A DNA stretch of 64,000 nucleotides from Pseudomonas sp. 30_B. GTDB taxonomy: Bacteria; Pseudomonadota; Gammaproteobacteria; Pseudomonadales; Pseudomonadaceae. A program made the translations under genes and the position numbers. The stretch's first letter is position 1; each line of letters opens with the position of its first letter. Positions 51,802 through 60,887 of this stretch are shown in pieces. Location: contig NZ_JAFGYY010000018.1 of assembly GCF_017491605.1 (NCBI RefSeq), positions 54,775 to 118,774 on the forward strand, given 5' to 3'. The notes under the pieces were generated by a model. It made no database searches. It saw only the letters and a program-made list of their open reading frames with translations, and was not told the origin of the DNA.

Positions 51802-52803
51802 ATGCGAGAACGCACCATCGCCAGCCATTTCGTCCGCGCCGCCGTGCAGGGCGCGCACCGTCAGGGGCTGGACGTCGCAGCCCTGCTGCGCGACGCCGGC
51901 ATCGCCCCGGCGGTGCTCGAGGAACCTCGCGCACGCATCGACCCCGGCCAGTTCACGCACCTGATGCAACGCCTGTGGGAGGCGCTGGACGACGAGTACA
52001 TGGGTTTCGGCAGCAGTCCCAGCAAGCGCGGCACCTTCGCCATGATGTGCAACGCCATCATCCACTGCCGCACCCTGGAAAAGGCCCTGAGCCGGGGTTC
52101 GCTGTTCTACGGCCTGTTCCCCGAGGCCCCGGCGATCCGCCTGGTGCGCGAGGGCGACTGGGCGCGCCTGACCCTGGACGAGAGCCACCTGCGCGACCCC
52201 GACCACTTCCTCACCGAGAGCCTGCTGCTGATCTGGCATCGCCTGGCCAGTTGGCTGATCGGCCAGCGCATTCGCCTGGAGGAAGCCACCTTCAGCTACC
52301 CCACGCCGGAGCACCAGGCCGAGTACGACCTACTGTTCCCCTGCCCGCGCCGCTTCGCCGCCGGCAGCACCAGCCTGCTGCTGCCGGCACGCTACCTGGA
52401 CATGCCGCTGCTGCAGGACGAACGCACCCTCAAGCACTTCCTCAAGGACTCCCCCGCCGACCTGCTCGCCCGTCCCGACGGCGGCGACAGCCTGACCAGC
52501 CAGATCCGCCGCCTGCTCGGCCGCGACTGCCGCAACTGGCCGGACCTTGAGCAGGTCGCCGCGCAATTGCACATGAGCCCGCAGACCCTGCGCCGCCACC
52601 TGCGGGAAGAGGGGCCGAATTTCCAGGAGTTGAAGGACCAATTGCGCCGCGACCTGGCGATCTACTACCTGGGCAGGGATGAGCTGTCGATCCAGGACAT
52701 CGCCGACCAGCTCGGCTTCTCCGAGCCCTCGGCCTTCCATCGGGCGTTCAAGAAATGGACGGGGCTGACGCCCGGCGCATACCGGGCACAGCAGGGCGAG
52801 TGA
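51802..52803 (+). CDS. AraC-family transcriptional regulator
   Basis: A 333-residue regulator. The N-terminal two-thirds is the OruR/ArgR-type arabinose-binding-like domain (VRAAVQGAHRQGLDVAALLRDAGI). The C-terminal AraC HTH pair lies at about 240-328: DLEQVAAQLHMSPQTLRRHLREEG and LSIQDIADQLGFSEPSAFHRAFKKWTGLTP in pieces. An aagga site precedes the ATG. It is divergent from dctA, as in P. aeruginosa PA1183-PA1184, but dctA's own promoter is of sigma-54 type, so its target is uncertain. Confidence 0.88.
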   Translation: MRERTIASHFVRAAVQGAHRQGLDVAALLRDAGIAPAVLEEPRARIDPGQFTHLMQRLWEALDDEYMGFGSSPSKRGTFAMMCNAIIHCRTLEKALSRGSLFYGLFPEAPAIRLVREGDWARLTLDESHLRDPDHFLTESLLLIWHRLASWLIGQRIRLEEATFSYPTPEHQAEYDLLFPCPRRFAAGSTSLLLPARYLDMPLLQDERTLKHFLKDSPADLLARPDGGDSLTSQIRRLLGRDCRNWPDLEQVAAQLHMSPQTLRRHLREEGPNFQELKDQLRRDLAIYYLGRDELSIQDIADQLGFSEPSAFHRAFKKWTGLTPGAYRAQQGE

Positions 52804-52821
52804 CGCCAGAGAGAATGCTTT

Positions 52822-52975
52822 TGTAGGAGCGGACTTCGTCCGCGATGAACCCTGCGCGGGGCTATCGCGGACGGAGTCCGCTCCTACGGATGCAGAGCGC
52901 TCCGAGCCGGACCATCGAGCCGCGAATGCGCAAGGTGTATCGGCGTACAACCGCGAACGGTTGTACGCCCTACGC
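52822..52975. repeat. REP pair and palindromic gcgtacaaccg repeat
   Basis: Two opposed REP cores (gtaggagcggacttcgtccg at 52823 onward and its inverse near 52866-52889) form a large hairpin. A second palindrome gcgtacaaccg-cgaa-cggttgtacgc lies at 52943-52968; the same 36-base unit recurs at 60838-60873. The cluster separates convergent araC and phoQ. Confidence 0.8.
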
Positions 52976-52992
52976 CAAACCGGCCGACGCCA

Positions 52993-54336
52993 TTACCCCG
53001 GCAACCGAATCCTGAAACACGCCCCACCCAGCTCGGAATCCTCCAGCGACAGCTCGCCGTCGTAGCTGTCGATGATGTCCTTCACCACCGCCGTGCCGAT
53101 GCCCTGGCCGGGGTGTTGGGTGTCCAGGCGTTCGCCGCGCTTGAGGATGCGTTCGCGCTGGCCGGCCGGCACGCCGGGGCCGTCGTCCTCGACGACGAGC
53201 TCGACGAAGCGCCCCTGCCTGCGGGCGCTCACCTTCACCGTCGTCAGGCACAGCCGGTAGGCGTTCTCCAGCAGGTTGCCGAGCATTTCCAGCAGCGCGC
53301 CGCGTTCCAGCGGCAAGGCGAAGTCTGGCGGGATATCGCGCTCGAGCAGCACGCGCTTGTCGCGGTAGACCTTGTCCAGCGCACCGCTGAGGGTGTCGAG
53401 CAGAGGTTCGAGGGCCGCCTGGTGGCGGATCAGGCCGCTCTTGCGCAGGCTGGCGCGCTGCAGCTGGTAGCCGATCTGCTGACTCATGCGTTCGATCTGG
53501 GTCTGCAGCACCTGCACCTGCTCGCGGTTCTGCGGCTGCGCGGCGAGGTTCTCGCTGACGCCCTGCAGCACCGCCAGCGGCGTCTTCAGGCTGTGGGCGA
53601 GATCGCCGAGGGAATTGCGGTAGCGCTCGCGCTGGGCGCGCTCGCTGTCGAGCAGGCGGTTCAGCGAGCCGGTCAGACGCAGCATTTCGTCCGGGTGCTC
53701 ATCGCTCAGGCGCTCGCGCTCGCCCGCCTCGATCTGGTCGAGTTCGGCGCGCAGGCCGCGCATCGAGCGAAAGCCCCAGCCCAGGCCCAGCCAGAGCATC
53801 CCCAGCAGCACCAGCAGTGCGCCGCCCAGCCATACATAGAGCTGCTCGCGGAAGCCGCGCACCAGTTCGCGGAAGTCGCTTTCCGGCTGCATGGTGACGA
53901 TGCTGTAGGCCGCCTGCTTGCCGCCCACCAGGTCGATCTCCACGTCATAGACGAAGAATTCCTGGCCGGAGCGATCTCGGATGCGGGTGAACTCGTCGAC
54001 CAGGCCATCGTACTTGGGCGAGTACTCGATGCTCTCGTCCTGCGCCGAGGTGGAGCGCCACACCAGCTGGCCCTTCTGGTCGAAGATGTAGCCCAACAGC
54101 CTGGATTCGGGGAGGTTGAAGTCCTCCACCGGCAGGTGGTCCGGCATGCTCAACTGCCCGCCTTCGATCCGCGCGGCCGACACCAGCGTCGCCACATCGG
54201 CCGCCAGGCGCTGCTGGATGGCGTCTTCCAGGGCGATGCTGAAAGCCCGCTGCAAGGCCGGCAGCAGGGCGGCCATGAACAGGATCGCGAGCAGCGCCGC
54301 GCCGATCATCAGACGCAGGCGCAGAGAACGGATCAT
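52993..54336 (-). CDS. phoQ: Sensor histidine kinase PhoQ
   Basis: A 447-residue sensor of low Mg2+ and cationic peptides. Membrane helices lie near 8-30 and 165-187, with a periplasmic sensor of about 130 residues between them. Then HAMP-like region, H-box LGDLAHSLKTPLAVLQG (phospho-His), N-box MLGNLLENAYRLC, and G-boxes VVEDDGPGVP and GQGIGTAVVKDII. Its ATG overlaps the phoP stop as ATGA. The operon runs oprH-phoP-phoQ as in P. aeruginosa. Confidence 0.95.
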   Translation of the reverse strand: MIRSLRLRLMIGAALLAILFMAALLPALQRAFSIALEDAIQQRLAADVATLVSAARIEGGQLSMPDHLPVEDFNLPESRLLGYIFDQKGQLVWRSTSAQDESIEYSPKYDGLVDEFTRIRDRSGQEFFVYDVEIDLVGGKQAAYSIVTMQPESDFRELVRGFREQLYVWLGGALLVLLGMLWLGLGWGFRSMRGLRAELDQIEAGERERLSDEHPDEMLRLTGSLNRLLDSERAQRERYRNSLGDLAHSLKTPLAVLQGVSENLAAQPQNREQVQVLQTQIERMSQQIGYQLQRASLRKSGLIRHQAALEPLLDTLSGALDKVYRDKRVLLERDIPPDFALPLERGALLEMLGNLLENAYRLCLTTVKVSARRQGRFVELVVEDDGPGVPAGQRERILKRGERLDTQHPGQGIGTAVVKDIIDSYDGELSLEDSELGGACFRIRLPG

Positions 54337-55010
54337 TTGCACAACTCGGTGAAGATGTAGCCCTGGCCGCGCACCGTATCGATGGGCTTGAAGCCGGAAG
54401 CCGCCTCCAGCTTGCGACGCAGGCGCCCGACCAGTACCTCGATCACGTTCGGATCGCGCTCGTCGTCATCCGGGTAGAGCTGCTCGATCAGGCGCTCCTT
54501 GGCCACCACCTGCTGGTGATGACGCATGAGGTATTCGAGGATGCGGTACTCGAAGGCGGTCAGCTGCAGCGACTCGCCACTGACCAGCGCCTGCTTGCGA
54601 TGGGTGTCCAGTACCAGCGGGCCGGCCTCGATGGTCGACTGCGAGAAGCCGCTGGAGCGGCGCAGCAAGGCATTCAGGCGCGCCTCCAGCTCCTCGAACT
54701 GGAAGGGTTTGACCACATAGTCGTCGGCGCCGGCGGCCAGGCCTTCGACCTTGTCCTGCCAGTTGCCGCGCGCGGTGAGGATGAGGATCGGGAAGGTCTT
54801 GCCCTGGCTGCGGAACTCACGGATCAGGTCCAGGCCGCTCATGCCCGGCAACCCGAGGTCGATCATCGCCAGGTCATGGTGGTATTCGCTGGCGCGGTAC
54901 AGCGCCTCTTCGGCATCGGCGACGGCGTCGACCACATGGCCCTGCTCACCGAGCCGGGTGTACAGGTGATGGCGCAACAGCGCCTCGTCTTCCACCACCA
55001 GCAATTTCAT
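54333..55010 (-). CDS. phoP: Response regulator PhoP
   Basis: A 225-residue OmpR-type regulator. Receiver domain 1-120: acidic VVEDEALL, phospho-acceptor Asp in LAMIDLGLPGMSGLD, Thr in LILTARG and Lys in YVVKPFQFEEL. Winged-helix DNA-binding domain from about 130, ending DTVRGQGYIFTELCK. It should bind the GTTCAG repeats upstream of oprH. A hairpin (55032-55056) separates it from oprH. Confidence 0.96.
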   Translation of the reverse strand: MKLLVVEDEALLRHHLYTRLGEQGHVVDAVADAEEALYRASEYHHDLAMIDLGLPGMSGLDLIREFRSQGKTFPILILTARGNWQDKVEGLAAGADDYVVKPFQFEELEARLNALLRRSSGFSQSTIEAGPLVLDTHRKQALVSGESLQLTAFEYRILEYLMRHHQQVVAKERLIEQLYPDDDERDPNVIEVLVGRLRRKLEAASGFKPIDTVRGQGYIFTELCK

Positions 55011-55031
55011 GCGCGTGCTCCCTGAATCGGA

Positions 55032-55056
55032 CAACCGGGCCCGCATGGCCCGGTTG
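55032..55056 (-). promoter_or_regulatory. Intercistronic hairpin between oprH and phoP
   Basis: caaccgggcc and ggcccggttg form a perfect 10-bp stem with a five-base loop. No T-run follows, so it is more likely an mRNA stabiliser or attenuator that lets oprH be made in excess of phoPQ. Confidence 0.6.
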
Positions 55057-55065
55057 CAGTATCGG

Positions 55066-55677
55066 TCAGAACTTGTAGTTGGCGCCCAGATAAACCTGCG
55101 AGCTGCTGTGCAGGTCCAGCGATCCGACCTTGCCGCCGCCATGCGGGCTCATCTCGGTACTGGCGTTGGTGCGCAGGTAACGGTAGCCACCTTCGACCGA
55201 GGCATTCCTGCCGATCTCCTGGAGGATACCGGCTTGCGCGCCGATGGCGTAACCGACGTCGCTGTCGCGGCTGTAGCCTTTGGAGTCCTGCTCCAGCTTG
55301 ACCAGGCCGGCGGTGCCGCCGCCGAACAGCTTGGTGCCGCTGTCATTGATCGGCAGGAAGGCGTCGTAGCTGCCGAGCAGGTTCTGCTGGCGCAGCTTCA
55401 GGCCACTGTCGGTGTCGGAGACGTTTTCATAGGTGACGTAGTAGCGGCCCTGCTCCATCTGCTGGCCGGCGCGAATGCCCCAGGTGCCGCTGTTGTTGAT
55501 CACGCTGTCGAACTTCGGGTTATCGAGGTTGCGGTTCAGCGCAGCGGACTTCTGGATGTTGTTGCTGGTTTCGCCCCAGGTCATGCCGACGAAGGTGTCG
55601 GCTGCATTGGCCGTGGAGACGGCGGCACTGGCACCGAGGATGGCGGCGGCGAGGGCGATCTTCTTCATGTTTTTCAT
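55066..55677 (-). CDS. oprH: Outer membrane protein OprH
   Basis: A 203-residue eight-stranded barrel that binds LPS under low Mg2+. Signal peptide KKIALAAAILGASAAVSTANA; mature ADTFVGMTWGETSNNIQKS; the last residue is Phe (YLGANYKF), as in most barrels. ATG 55677 is eight bases after GGGAG; a second ATG three codons later is possible. First gene of the PhoP-controlled operon. Confidence 0.92.
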   Translation of the reverse strand: MKNMKKIALAAAILGASAAVSTANAADTFVGMTWGETSNNIQKSAALNRNLDNPKFDSVINNSGTWGIRAGQQMEQGRYYVTYENVSDTDSGLKLRQQNLLGSYDAFLPINDSGTKLFGGGTAGLVKLEQDSKGYSRDSDVGYAIGAQAGILQEIGRNASVEGGYRYLRTNASTEMSPHGGGKVGSLDLHSSSQVYLGANYKF

Positions 55678-55738
55678 GGGGATTCTCCCGTCAGGGCTTC
55701 AGTAATTGGTTGACGGGGAGCAGGTTATGGGCGGGCCA

Positions 55739-55777
55739 CTGAACGCAACCTGTCCGGCTGCTGAACCGCTGCTGAAC
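55739..55777 (-). promoter_or_regulatory. Phased PhoP half-sites before oprH
   Basis: On the minus strand GTTCAG-N5-GTTCAG (55777-55761) is a perfect PhoP box. The 11-base phase continues with GGACAG (55755-55750, degenerate) and GTTCAG (55744-55739), giving four consecutive half-sites. A weak -10, CATAAC, lies about nine bases further. PhoP binding is well known for this box; the double array is the notable feature. Confidence 0.8.
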
Positions 55778-55878
55778 GAAAATCGCTATAGGAAAAAAGA
55801 ATAGCGACTGTACGACTTTGCCCACACATAAAGCAGGGTCTAGTCTGACTCCCAATTGTTGGCGGGAGGCTGACCCTC

Positions 55879-56046
55879 ATGACCGATAAGACCGGAGCCG
55901 ATGCGAAGAAAGGCAAGGAAACCCGGCTGTTCCTGTTCCTCGTGATCTGCCTGTTCCCCTTGCTGTCGGTGGCCATCGTCGGAGGCTACGGCTTCATCGT
56001 GTGGATGTTCCAGCTGGTGGCGGGGCCGCCCGGCCCACCGTCGTAG
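55879..56046 (+). CDS. napE: NapE, small membrane protein of periplasmic nitrate reductase
   Basis: A 55-residue protein starting MTDKTGADAKKGKETR and holding one long hydrophobic helix (LFLFLVICLFPLLSVAIVGG) with a PGPPS end. Size, helix and first position in the nap operon match NapE, a non-essential membrane subunit. A ggcggga site lies upstream. It diverges from oprH. Confidence 0.88.
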   Translation: MTDKTGADAKKGKETRLFLFLVICLFPLLSVAIVGGYGFIVWMFQLVAGPPGPPS

Positions 56047-56056
56047 GAGCACCGTC

Positions 56057-56533
56057 GTGCTCGCCCGCCGTGCCCTGCTGCGGCGCCTGGGTGGTGCGCC
56101 GGATGTACGTCGCCCGCCATGGACCGCCAGCGATTTCCTTGACGGCTGCACCCGCTGCAACGCCTGCGTCGACGCCTGTCCGGAGCAGGTGCTGCACGTA
56201 GGCGACGGCGGTTATCCGCAGCTGGACTTCAGCCACGCCGGCTGCAGCCTGTGCGGCGATTGCGTGCGTGCCTGCGAAGCCGATGTATTCGATCTGAACC
56301 GCGAAGCCCTGCCCTGGCGCGCCCGGATCGACGAGCACTGCCTGGCCCAGGCCGGCATCCACTGCCGCAGCTGCGACGACGCCTGCGAACCGCGCGCCAT
56401 CCGCTTCCAGCCGCAACTCGGCGGCCCGTCCCTGCCCCTCCTCGACCCCGAACGCTGCACAGGCTGCGGCGCCTGCCTGGCGCCCTGCCCCGGCAATGCC
56501 ATTCACCTGAACCGTGAGGCCATCCATGCCTGA
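56057..56533 (+). CDS. napF: Ferredoxin-type protein NapF
   Basis: A 158-residue cytoplasmic iron-sulfur protein with cysteine motifs for [4Fe-4S] clusters: CTRCNACVDACP, CSLCGDCVRACE, CRSCDDACEP and CTGCGACLAPCP. NapF helps load or activate NapA before export. The start is GTG 56057, after aggag, ten bases after napE. Its stop overlaps the napD start. Confidence 0.93.
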   Translation: MLARRALLRRLGGAPDVRRPPWTASDFLDGCTRCNACVDACPEQVLHVGDGGYPQLDFSHAGCSLCGDCVRACEADVFDLNREALPWRARIDEHCLAQAGIHCRSCDDACEPRAIRFQPQLGGPSLPLLDPERCTGCGACLAPCPGNAIHLNREAIHA

Positions 56534-56843
56534 GAACACGATGCCCGAGAGCATCCAGATCGCCAGCCTGATCGTGCACACGCGCCCCGAACTGCTGGAC
56601 GCGGTGAAGTCCAATCTGCTGCGCCTGCCGCACCTGGAAGTCCACCAGCAAAGCCCCCAAGGCAAGCTGGTGGTGGTGCTCGAAGCCGAGCATGAACAGA
56701 GCATCCTCGACAACCTAAATGCCATCCAGAACCTGCCCGGCGTGCTCAACGCGGTGCTGATCTACCACGAGATCGTCGAGTCGCCCGAACACCCGCAGAT
56801 CGAATCCGAACCCGTTCCCGCCCAGGCCGGAGGTGCCCGATGA
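56526..56843 (+). CDS. napD: NapD, chaperone for NapA
   Basis: A 105-residue ferredoxin-fold chaperone that binds the twin-arginine signal of NapA and holds it back until cofactor is inserted. Blocks IQIASLIVHTRPELLDAV and GVLNAVLIYHEIVE are typical. ATG 56526 has a gagg site; an ATG five codons later is possible. The stop overlaps the napA start as ATGA. Confidence 0.9.
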   Translation: MPENTMPESIQIASLIVHTRPELLDAVKSNLLRLPHLEVHQQSPQGKLVVVLEAEHEQSILDNLNAIQNLPGVLNAVLIYHEIVESPEHPQIESEPVPAQAGGAR

Positions 56844-59344
56844 ACCTGACCCGCCGCCAGTTCGCCAAGGCCAACGCCGCCGCCATCGCCGCGGCCGCCG
56901 CCGGCCTGCCGATCCTGAGCTCCGCCAGCAACCTGGTCACCGAGGCGGACATGACCCGTCTGGACTGGAACAAGGCGCCCTGCCGCTTCTGCGGCACCGG
57001 CTGCAGCGTGATGGTCGCCACCCGCGACGGCAAGGTGGTCGCCACCCACGGCGACATCAAGGCCGAGGTCAACCGCGGGATCAACTGCGTGAAGGGCTAC
57101 TTCCTGTCGAAGATCATGTACGGCAGCGACCGCCTGACCCGCCCGCTGCTGCGCATGAAGGACGGCAAGTTCGACAAGCAGGGCGAGTTCCAGCCGATCA
57201 GCTGGGATGCCGCCTTCGACATCATGGCCGAGAAGTTCAAGGCCGCGATCAAGGCCAAGGGCCCGGGCTCGGTGGGCATGTTCGGCTCCGGGCAGTGGAC
57301 GGTGTGGGAAGGCTACGCCGCCAACAAGCTGTTCAAGGCCGGCCTGCGCAGCAACAACATCGACCCCAACGCCCGGCACTGCATGGCCTCGGCGGTGATG
57401 GGCTTCATGCGCAGCTTCGGCATGGACGAGCCGATGGGCTGCTACGACGACATCGAAGCCACCGACACCTTCGTGCTCTGGGGCTCGAACATGGCCGAGA
57501 TGCACCCGGTGCTCTGGTCGCGGGTCACCGACCGCCGGCTGAGCGCGCCGCAGGTGAAGGTCGCGGTGCTGTCCACCTTCGAGCACCGCAGCTTCGAGCT
57601 GGCCGACATTCCCATGGTGTTCAAGCCCCAGACCGACCTCTACATCCTCAACTACATCGCCAACCACATCATCGAAAGCGGCGCGGTGAACCGCGACTTC
57701 GTCGACAAGCACACCCGCTTCGCCCACGGCGCCGAGGACATCGGCTACGGCCTGCGGCCCACCGACCCGCTGGAGCAGAAGGCGAAGAACGCGGACAAGG
57801 CCAACACCTGGAGCGACATCGGCTTCGACGAGTTCGCCGCCTTCGTCAAACCCTACACCCTGGAGCGCACCGCCAAGGAAACCGGCGTGCCGGCCGAGCG
57901 CCTCAAGGCCCTGGCCGAGATGTATGCCGACCCCAAACGCAAGGTGATGTCCTTCTGGACCATGGGCTTCAACCAGCACACCCGCGGGGTCTGGGCGAAC
58001 AACCTGATCTACAACATCCACCTGCTCACCGGGAAGATCAGCGAGCCGGGCAACAGCCCCTTCTCCCTCACCGGCCAGCCCTCGGCCTGCGGCACCGCGC
58101 GCGAGGTGGGCACCTTCGCCCACCGCCTGCCGGCCGACCTGGTGGTGACCAACCCGAAACACCGCGAGACGGCCGAGAAGATCTGGAAGCTGCCCGCCGG
58201 CACCATCCAGGAAAAGATCGGCTTCCACGCCGTGCAGCAGAGCCGGATGCTCAAGGACGGCGTGCTCAACGTGTACTGGACCCAGGTCAGCAACAACATG
58301 CACGCCGGGCCGAACATCATGCAGGAGATCCTGCCGGGCTGGCGCAACCCGGAAAACTTCGTGATCGTCTCCGACGTCTACCCCACCGTCTCGGCCCAGG
58401 CCGCCGACCTCATCCTGCCCAGCGCCATGTGGGTGGAAAAGGAAGGCGCCTACGGCAACGCCGAGCGCCGCACGCAGTTCTGGCACCAGTTGGTGAAGGC
58501 GCCGGGCGAGGCGAAATCCGACCTCTGGCAACTGGTGGAATTCTCCAAGCGCTTCACCACCGACGAGGTATGGCCTGCCAATCTGCTGGCCAAGGCGCCG
58601 GAGCTCAAGGGCAAGACGCTCTATGAGGTGCTCTTCAGGAACGGCCTGGTGGACGCCTTTGGCAGCGAGCAGATCGCCAAGGGCTTCGAGAACGACGAGG
58701 CCAAGGCCTTCGGCTTCTACATCCAGAAGGGCCTGTTCGAGGAATACGCCAGCTTCGGCCGTGGCCACGGCCACGACCTCGCGCCCTTCGACGCCTACCA
58801 CGAAGCACGCGGCCTGCGCTGGCCGGTGGTGGACGGCAAGGAAACCCGCTGGCGCTACCGCGAGGGCTACGACCCCTACGTGGCCAAGGGCAGCGGCCTG
58901 CAGTTCTACGGCTACCCGGACAAGAAGGCGATCATCTTCGCCCTGCCCTACGAGCCGCCGGCGGAAGCGCCAGACAAGGAATACCCGTTCTGGCTCGCCA
59001 CCGGCCGCGTGCTCGAACACTGGCACACCGGCTCCATGACCCAGCGCGTGCCGGAGCTGTACAAGGCCGTGCCCGACGCCGTGGTGTACATGCACCCCGA
59101 CGACGCCCGCGACCTGAAGATGCGCCGCGGCAGCGAGGTGAAGGTGATCAGCCGGCGCGGCGAAATCCGCGCGCGCATCGAAACGCGCGGGCGCAACAAG
59201 CCACCGCAGGGGCTGGTGTTCGTACCCTTCTTCGATGCCAACAAGCTGATCAACAAGGTCACGCTGGATGCCACCGACCCGATCTCCAAGCAGACCGACT
59301 ACAAGAAATGCGCGGTGCGCATCGAACTGGTCAGCCTGGCCTGA
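56840..59344 (+). CDS. napA: Periplasmic nitrate reductase catalytic subunit NapA
   Basis: An 834-residue molybdoenzyme reducing nitrate to nitrite in the periplasm. Tat signal MNLTRRQFAKANAAAIAA; [4Fe-4S] motif CRFCGTGCSVMVATRDGK with later CVKGY; molybdenum-ligand Cys in DPNARHCMASAVMGFM; several MGD-binding blocks, and the C-terminal domain (about 700-834) with WLATGRVLEHWHTGSMT. Electrons come from NapC through NapB. Full length with no missing motif. Confidence 0.97.
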   Translation: MNLTRRQFAKANAAAIAAAAAGLPILSSASNLVTEADMTRLDWNKAPCRFCGTGCSVMVATRDGKVVATHGDIKAEVNRGINCVKGYFLSKIMYGSDRLTRPLLRMKDGKFDKQGEFQPISWDAAFDIMAEKFKAAIKAKGPGSVGMFGSGQWTVWEGYAANKLFKAGLRSNNIDPNARHCMASAVMGFMRSFGMDEPMGCYDDIEATDTFVLWGSNMAEMHPVLWSRVTDRRLSAPQVKVAVLSTFEHRSFELADIPMVFKPQTDLYILNYIANHIIESGAVNRDFVDKHTRFAHGAEDIGYGLRPTDPLEQKAKNADKANTWSDIGFDEFAAFVKPYTLERTAKETGVPAERLKALAEMYADPKRKVMSFWTMGFNQHTRGVWANNLIYNIHLLTGKISEPGNSPFSLTGQPSACGTAREVGTFAHRLPADLVVTNPKHRETAEKIWKLPAGTIQEKIGFHAVQQSRMLKDGVLNVYWTQVSNNMHAGPNIMQEILPGWRNPENFVIVSDVYPTVSAQAADLILPSAMWVEKEGAYGNAERRTQFWHQLVKAPGEAKSDLWQLVEFSKRFTTDEVWPANLLAKAPELKGKTLYEVLFRNGLVDAFGSEQIAKGFENDEAKAFGFYIQKGLFEEYASFGRGHGHDLAPFDAYHEARGLRWPVVDGKETRWRYREGYDPYVAKGSGLQFYGYPDKKAIIFALPYEPPAEAPDKEYPFWLATGRVLEHWHTGSMTQRVPELYKAVPDAVVYMHPDDARDLKMRRGSEVKVISRRGEIRARIETRGRNKPPQGLVFVPFFDANKLINKVTLDATDPISKQTDYKKCAVRIELVSLA

Positions 59345-59354
59345 GGAACGCGCG

Positions 59355-59840
59355 ATGAAATCGATACTGCCTGCTCTTTTCCTGCTGCTACTCGGCCTGC
59401 CCGCACTGGCCGCCGAGGTGAACTACCCGCTGGACGCTCCCGCGCCCGATGGCCGCCGCCCCGGCGGCACCATCAGCCAGGACCGCCCCGCGCCGCCGCT
59501 GGCCAATGAGGAGAACAAGGACATCCGCCGCGAGCGCAACTACCCCGAACAACCGCCGACCATCCCGCACACCATCACCGGCTACCGCATCGACACCAAC
59601 AGCAACAAGTGCCTGTCCTGCCACAGCCGCTCCAACAGTGCGCGCACCCAGGCGCCGATGATCAGCATCACCCACTACATGGACCGCGACGGCCAGCCGC
59701 TGGCCGCCGTCGCGCCACGGCGCTACTTCTGCGTGCAGTGCCACGTCCCGCAGACGGACGCCAAGCCGCTGGTGGGCAACACCTTCGAAGACATCGACAC
59801 CATCCTCCAGCGCGACGCCGCTGCGAACGGCAAACCCTGA
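59355..59840 (+). CDS. napB: Nitrate reductase cytochrome subunit NapB
   Basis: A 161-residue periplasmic diheme cytochrome c. Signal peptide KSILPALFLLLLGLPALAA; heme sites CLSCH and CVQCH; distal histidines are present in IPHTITGY and ITHYMDRDG. It passes electrons from NapC to NapA. Ten bases after napA. Confidence 0.95.
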   Translation: MKSILPALFLLLLGLPALAAEVNYPLDAPAPDGRRPGGTISQDRPAPPLANEENKDIRRERNYPEQPPTIPHTITGYRIDTNSNKCLSCHSRSNSARTQAPMISITHYMDRDGQPLAAVAPRRYFCVQCHVPQTDAKPLVGNTFEDIDTILQRDAAANGKP

Positions 59841-59849
59841 GGAGGCGCC

Positions 59850-60449
59850 ATGAAAGCATTGTTCGCCTGGCTCACGGGGTACTGGACAGTCCTGCGCCGG
59901 CCCAGCGTGCACTACAGCCTGGGCTTCCTGACGCTGGCCGGGTTCATCGCCGGGATCATCTTCTGGGGCGGCTTCAACACCGCGCTGGAGGCGACCAACA
60001 CCGAAGCCTTCTGCACCTCATGCCACGAGATGCGCGACAACGTCTTCGTCGAACTCAAGGACACCATCCACTACAGCAACCGCTCCGGCGTGCGCGCCAC
60101 CTGTCCGGACTGCCACGTGCCGCACAAGTGGACCGACAAGATCGCGCGCAAGATGCAGGCCTCCAAGGAGGTCTGGGGCAAGATCTTCGGCACCATCAAC
60201 ACGCGGGAGAAATTCCTCGACCACCGCCGCGAGCTGGCGGAGCACGAATGGGCGCGGCTCAAGGCCAACGACTCGCTGGAGTGCCGCAACTGCCACAACT
60301 TCGAGTCCATGGACTTCACCCGCCAGAGCCAGCGCGCCCGGCAGATGCACTCCACGGCACTGGCTTCCGGCGGGGCCACCTGCATCGACTGTCACAAGGG
60401 CATCGCCCACCACCTGCCGGACATGAGTGGAGTGAAGGGGTGGGAGTGA
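59850..60449 (+). CDS. napC: Membrane tetraheme cytochrome NapC
   Basis: A 199-residue quinol dehydrogenase of the NapC/NirT family. One N-terminal membrane anchor (SLGFLTLAGFIAGIIFWGGF), then four heme motifs: CTSCH, CPDCH, CRNCH and CIDCH. It oxidises ubiquinol or menaquinol and feeds NapB. Last gene of napEFDABC; there is no napGH, as in other pseudomonads. Confidence 0.95.
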   Translation: MKALFAWLTGYWTVLRRPSVHYSLGFLTLAGFIAGIIFWGGFNTALEATNTEAFCTSCHEMRDNVFVELKDTIHYSNRSGVRATCPDCHVPHKWTDKIARKMQASKEVWGKIFGTINTREKFLDHRRELAEHEWARLKANDSLECRNCHNFESMDFTRQSQRARQMHSTALASGGATCIDCHKGIAHHLPDMSGVKGWE

Positions 60450-60878
60450 GGTTGTCGGGAGGCTCAAAGTCGCTCTCGTAGGAGCCTACCGGGTTAATCC
60501 TTGCCTGCGCCTCCCCCTCACCCCAGCCCTCTCCCTCAGGGAGAGGGGGCAGATCGTACCGGCTGACACCATGGTTTCATCCTGCACCGAACGGTCCCCT
60601 CTCCCTTTGGGAGAGGGTTAGGGTGAGGGGCTTTTGATCTCGTAAGAGCGGACTCCGTCCGCGATGGGCTCCTGAGCGGAGTTGATCGCGGACAGAGTCC
60701 GCTCCTACGAAAGCATCACCGTAGGGCGTATAGCGCTCCGCGTTATACACCGATTGGCCTTGGTCGTGCCGCCGTGCGGGGTCGACCAGGAAGAATCGGC
60801 CAGGCCAAACCCCAGCGCTGGCGATGACATCGGAGAGTCGGCGTACAACCGCGAACGGTTGTACGCCCTACGCAACGG
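60450..60878. repeat. Gene-free repeat cluster after napC
   Basis: In order: a partial REP (about 60477), a cctctccctcaggg-type inverted block with opposed copies near 60525-60550 and 60597-60635, two opposed REP cores (about 60644-60664 and 60686-60710), a gtagggcgtatagcgc unit near 60721, and the gcgtacaaccg palindrome unit at 60838-60873 shared with 52940-52975. It separates convergent napC and the transglycosylase gene. No gene seen. Confidence 0.75.
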
Positions 60879-60887
60879 ACTCGCCCG

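Noticed and set aside
55790..55878. ANR/FNR box upstream of napE
   Set aside because: No sequence close to TTGAT-N4-ATCAA was found on inspection.
56762..59095. 777-codon open frame antisense to napA
   Set aside because: Composition is His/Val/Gly-rich shadow sequence; napA on the other strand is unambiguous.
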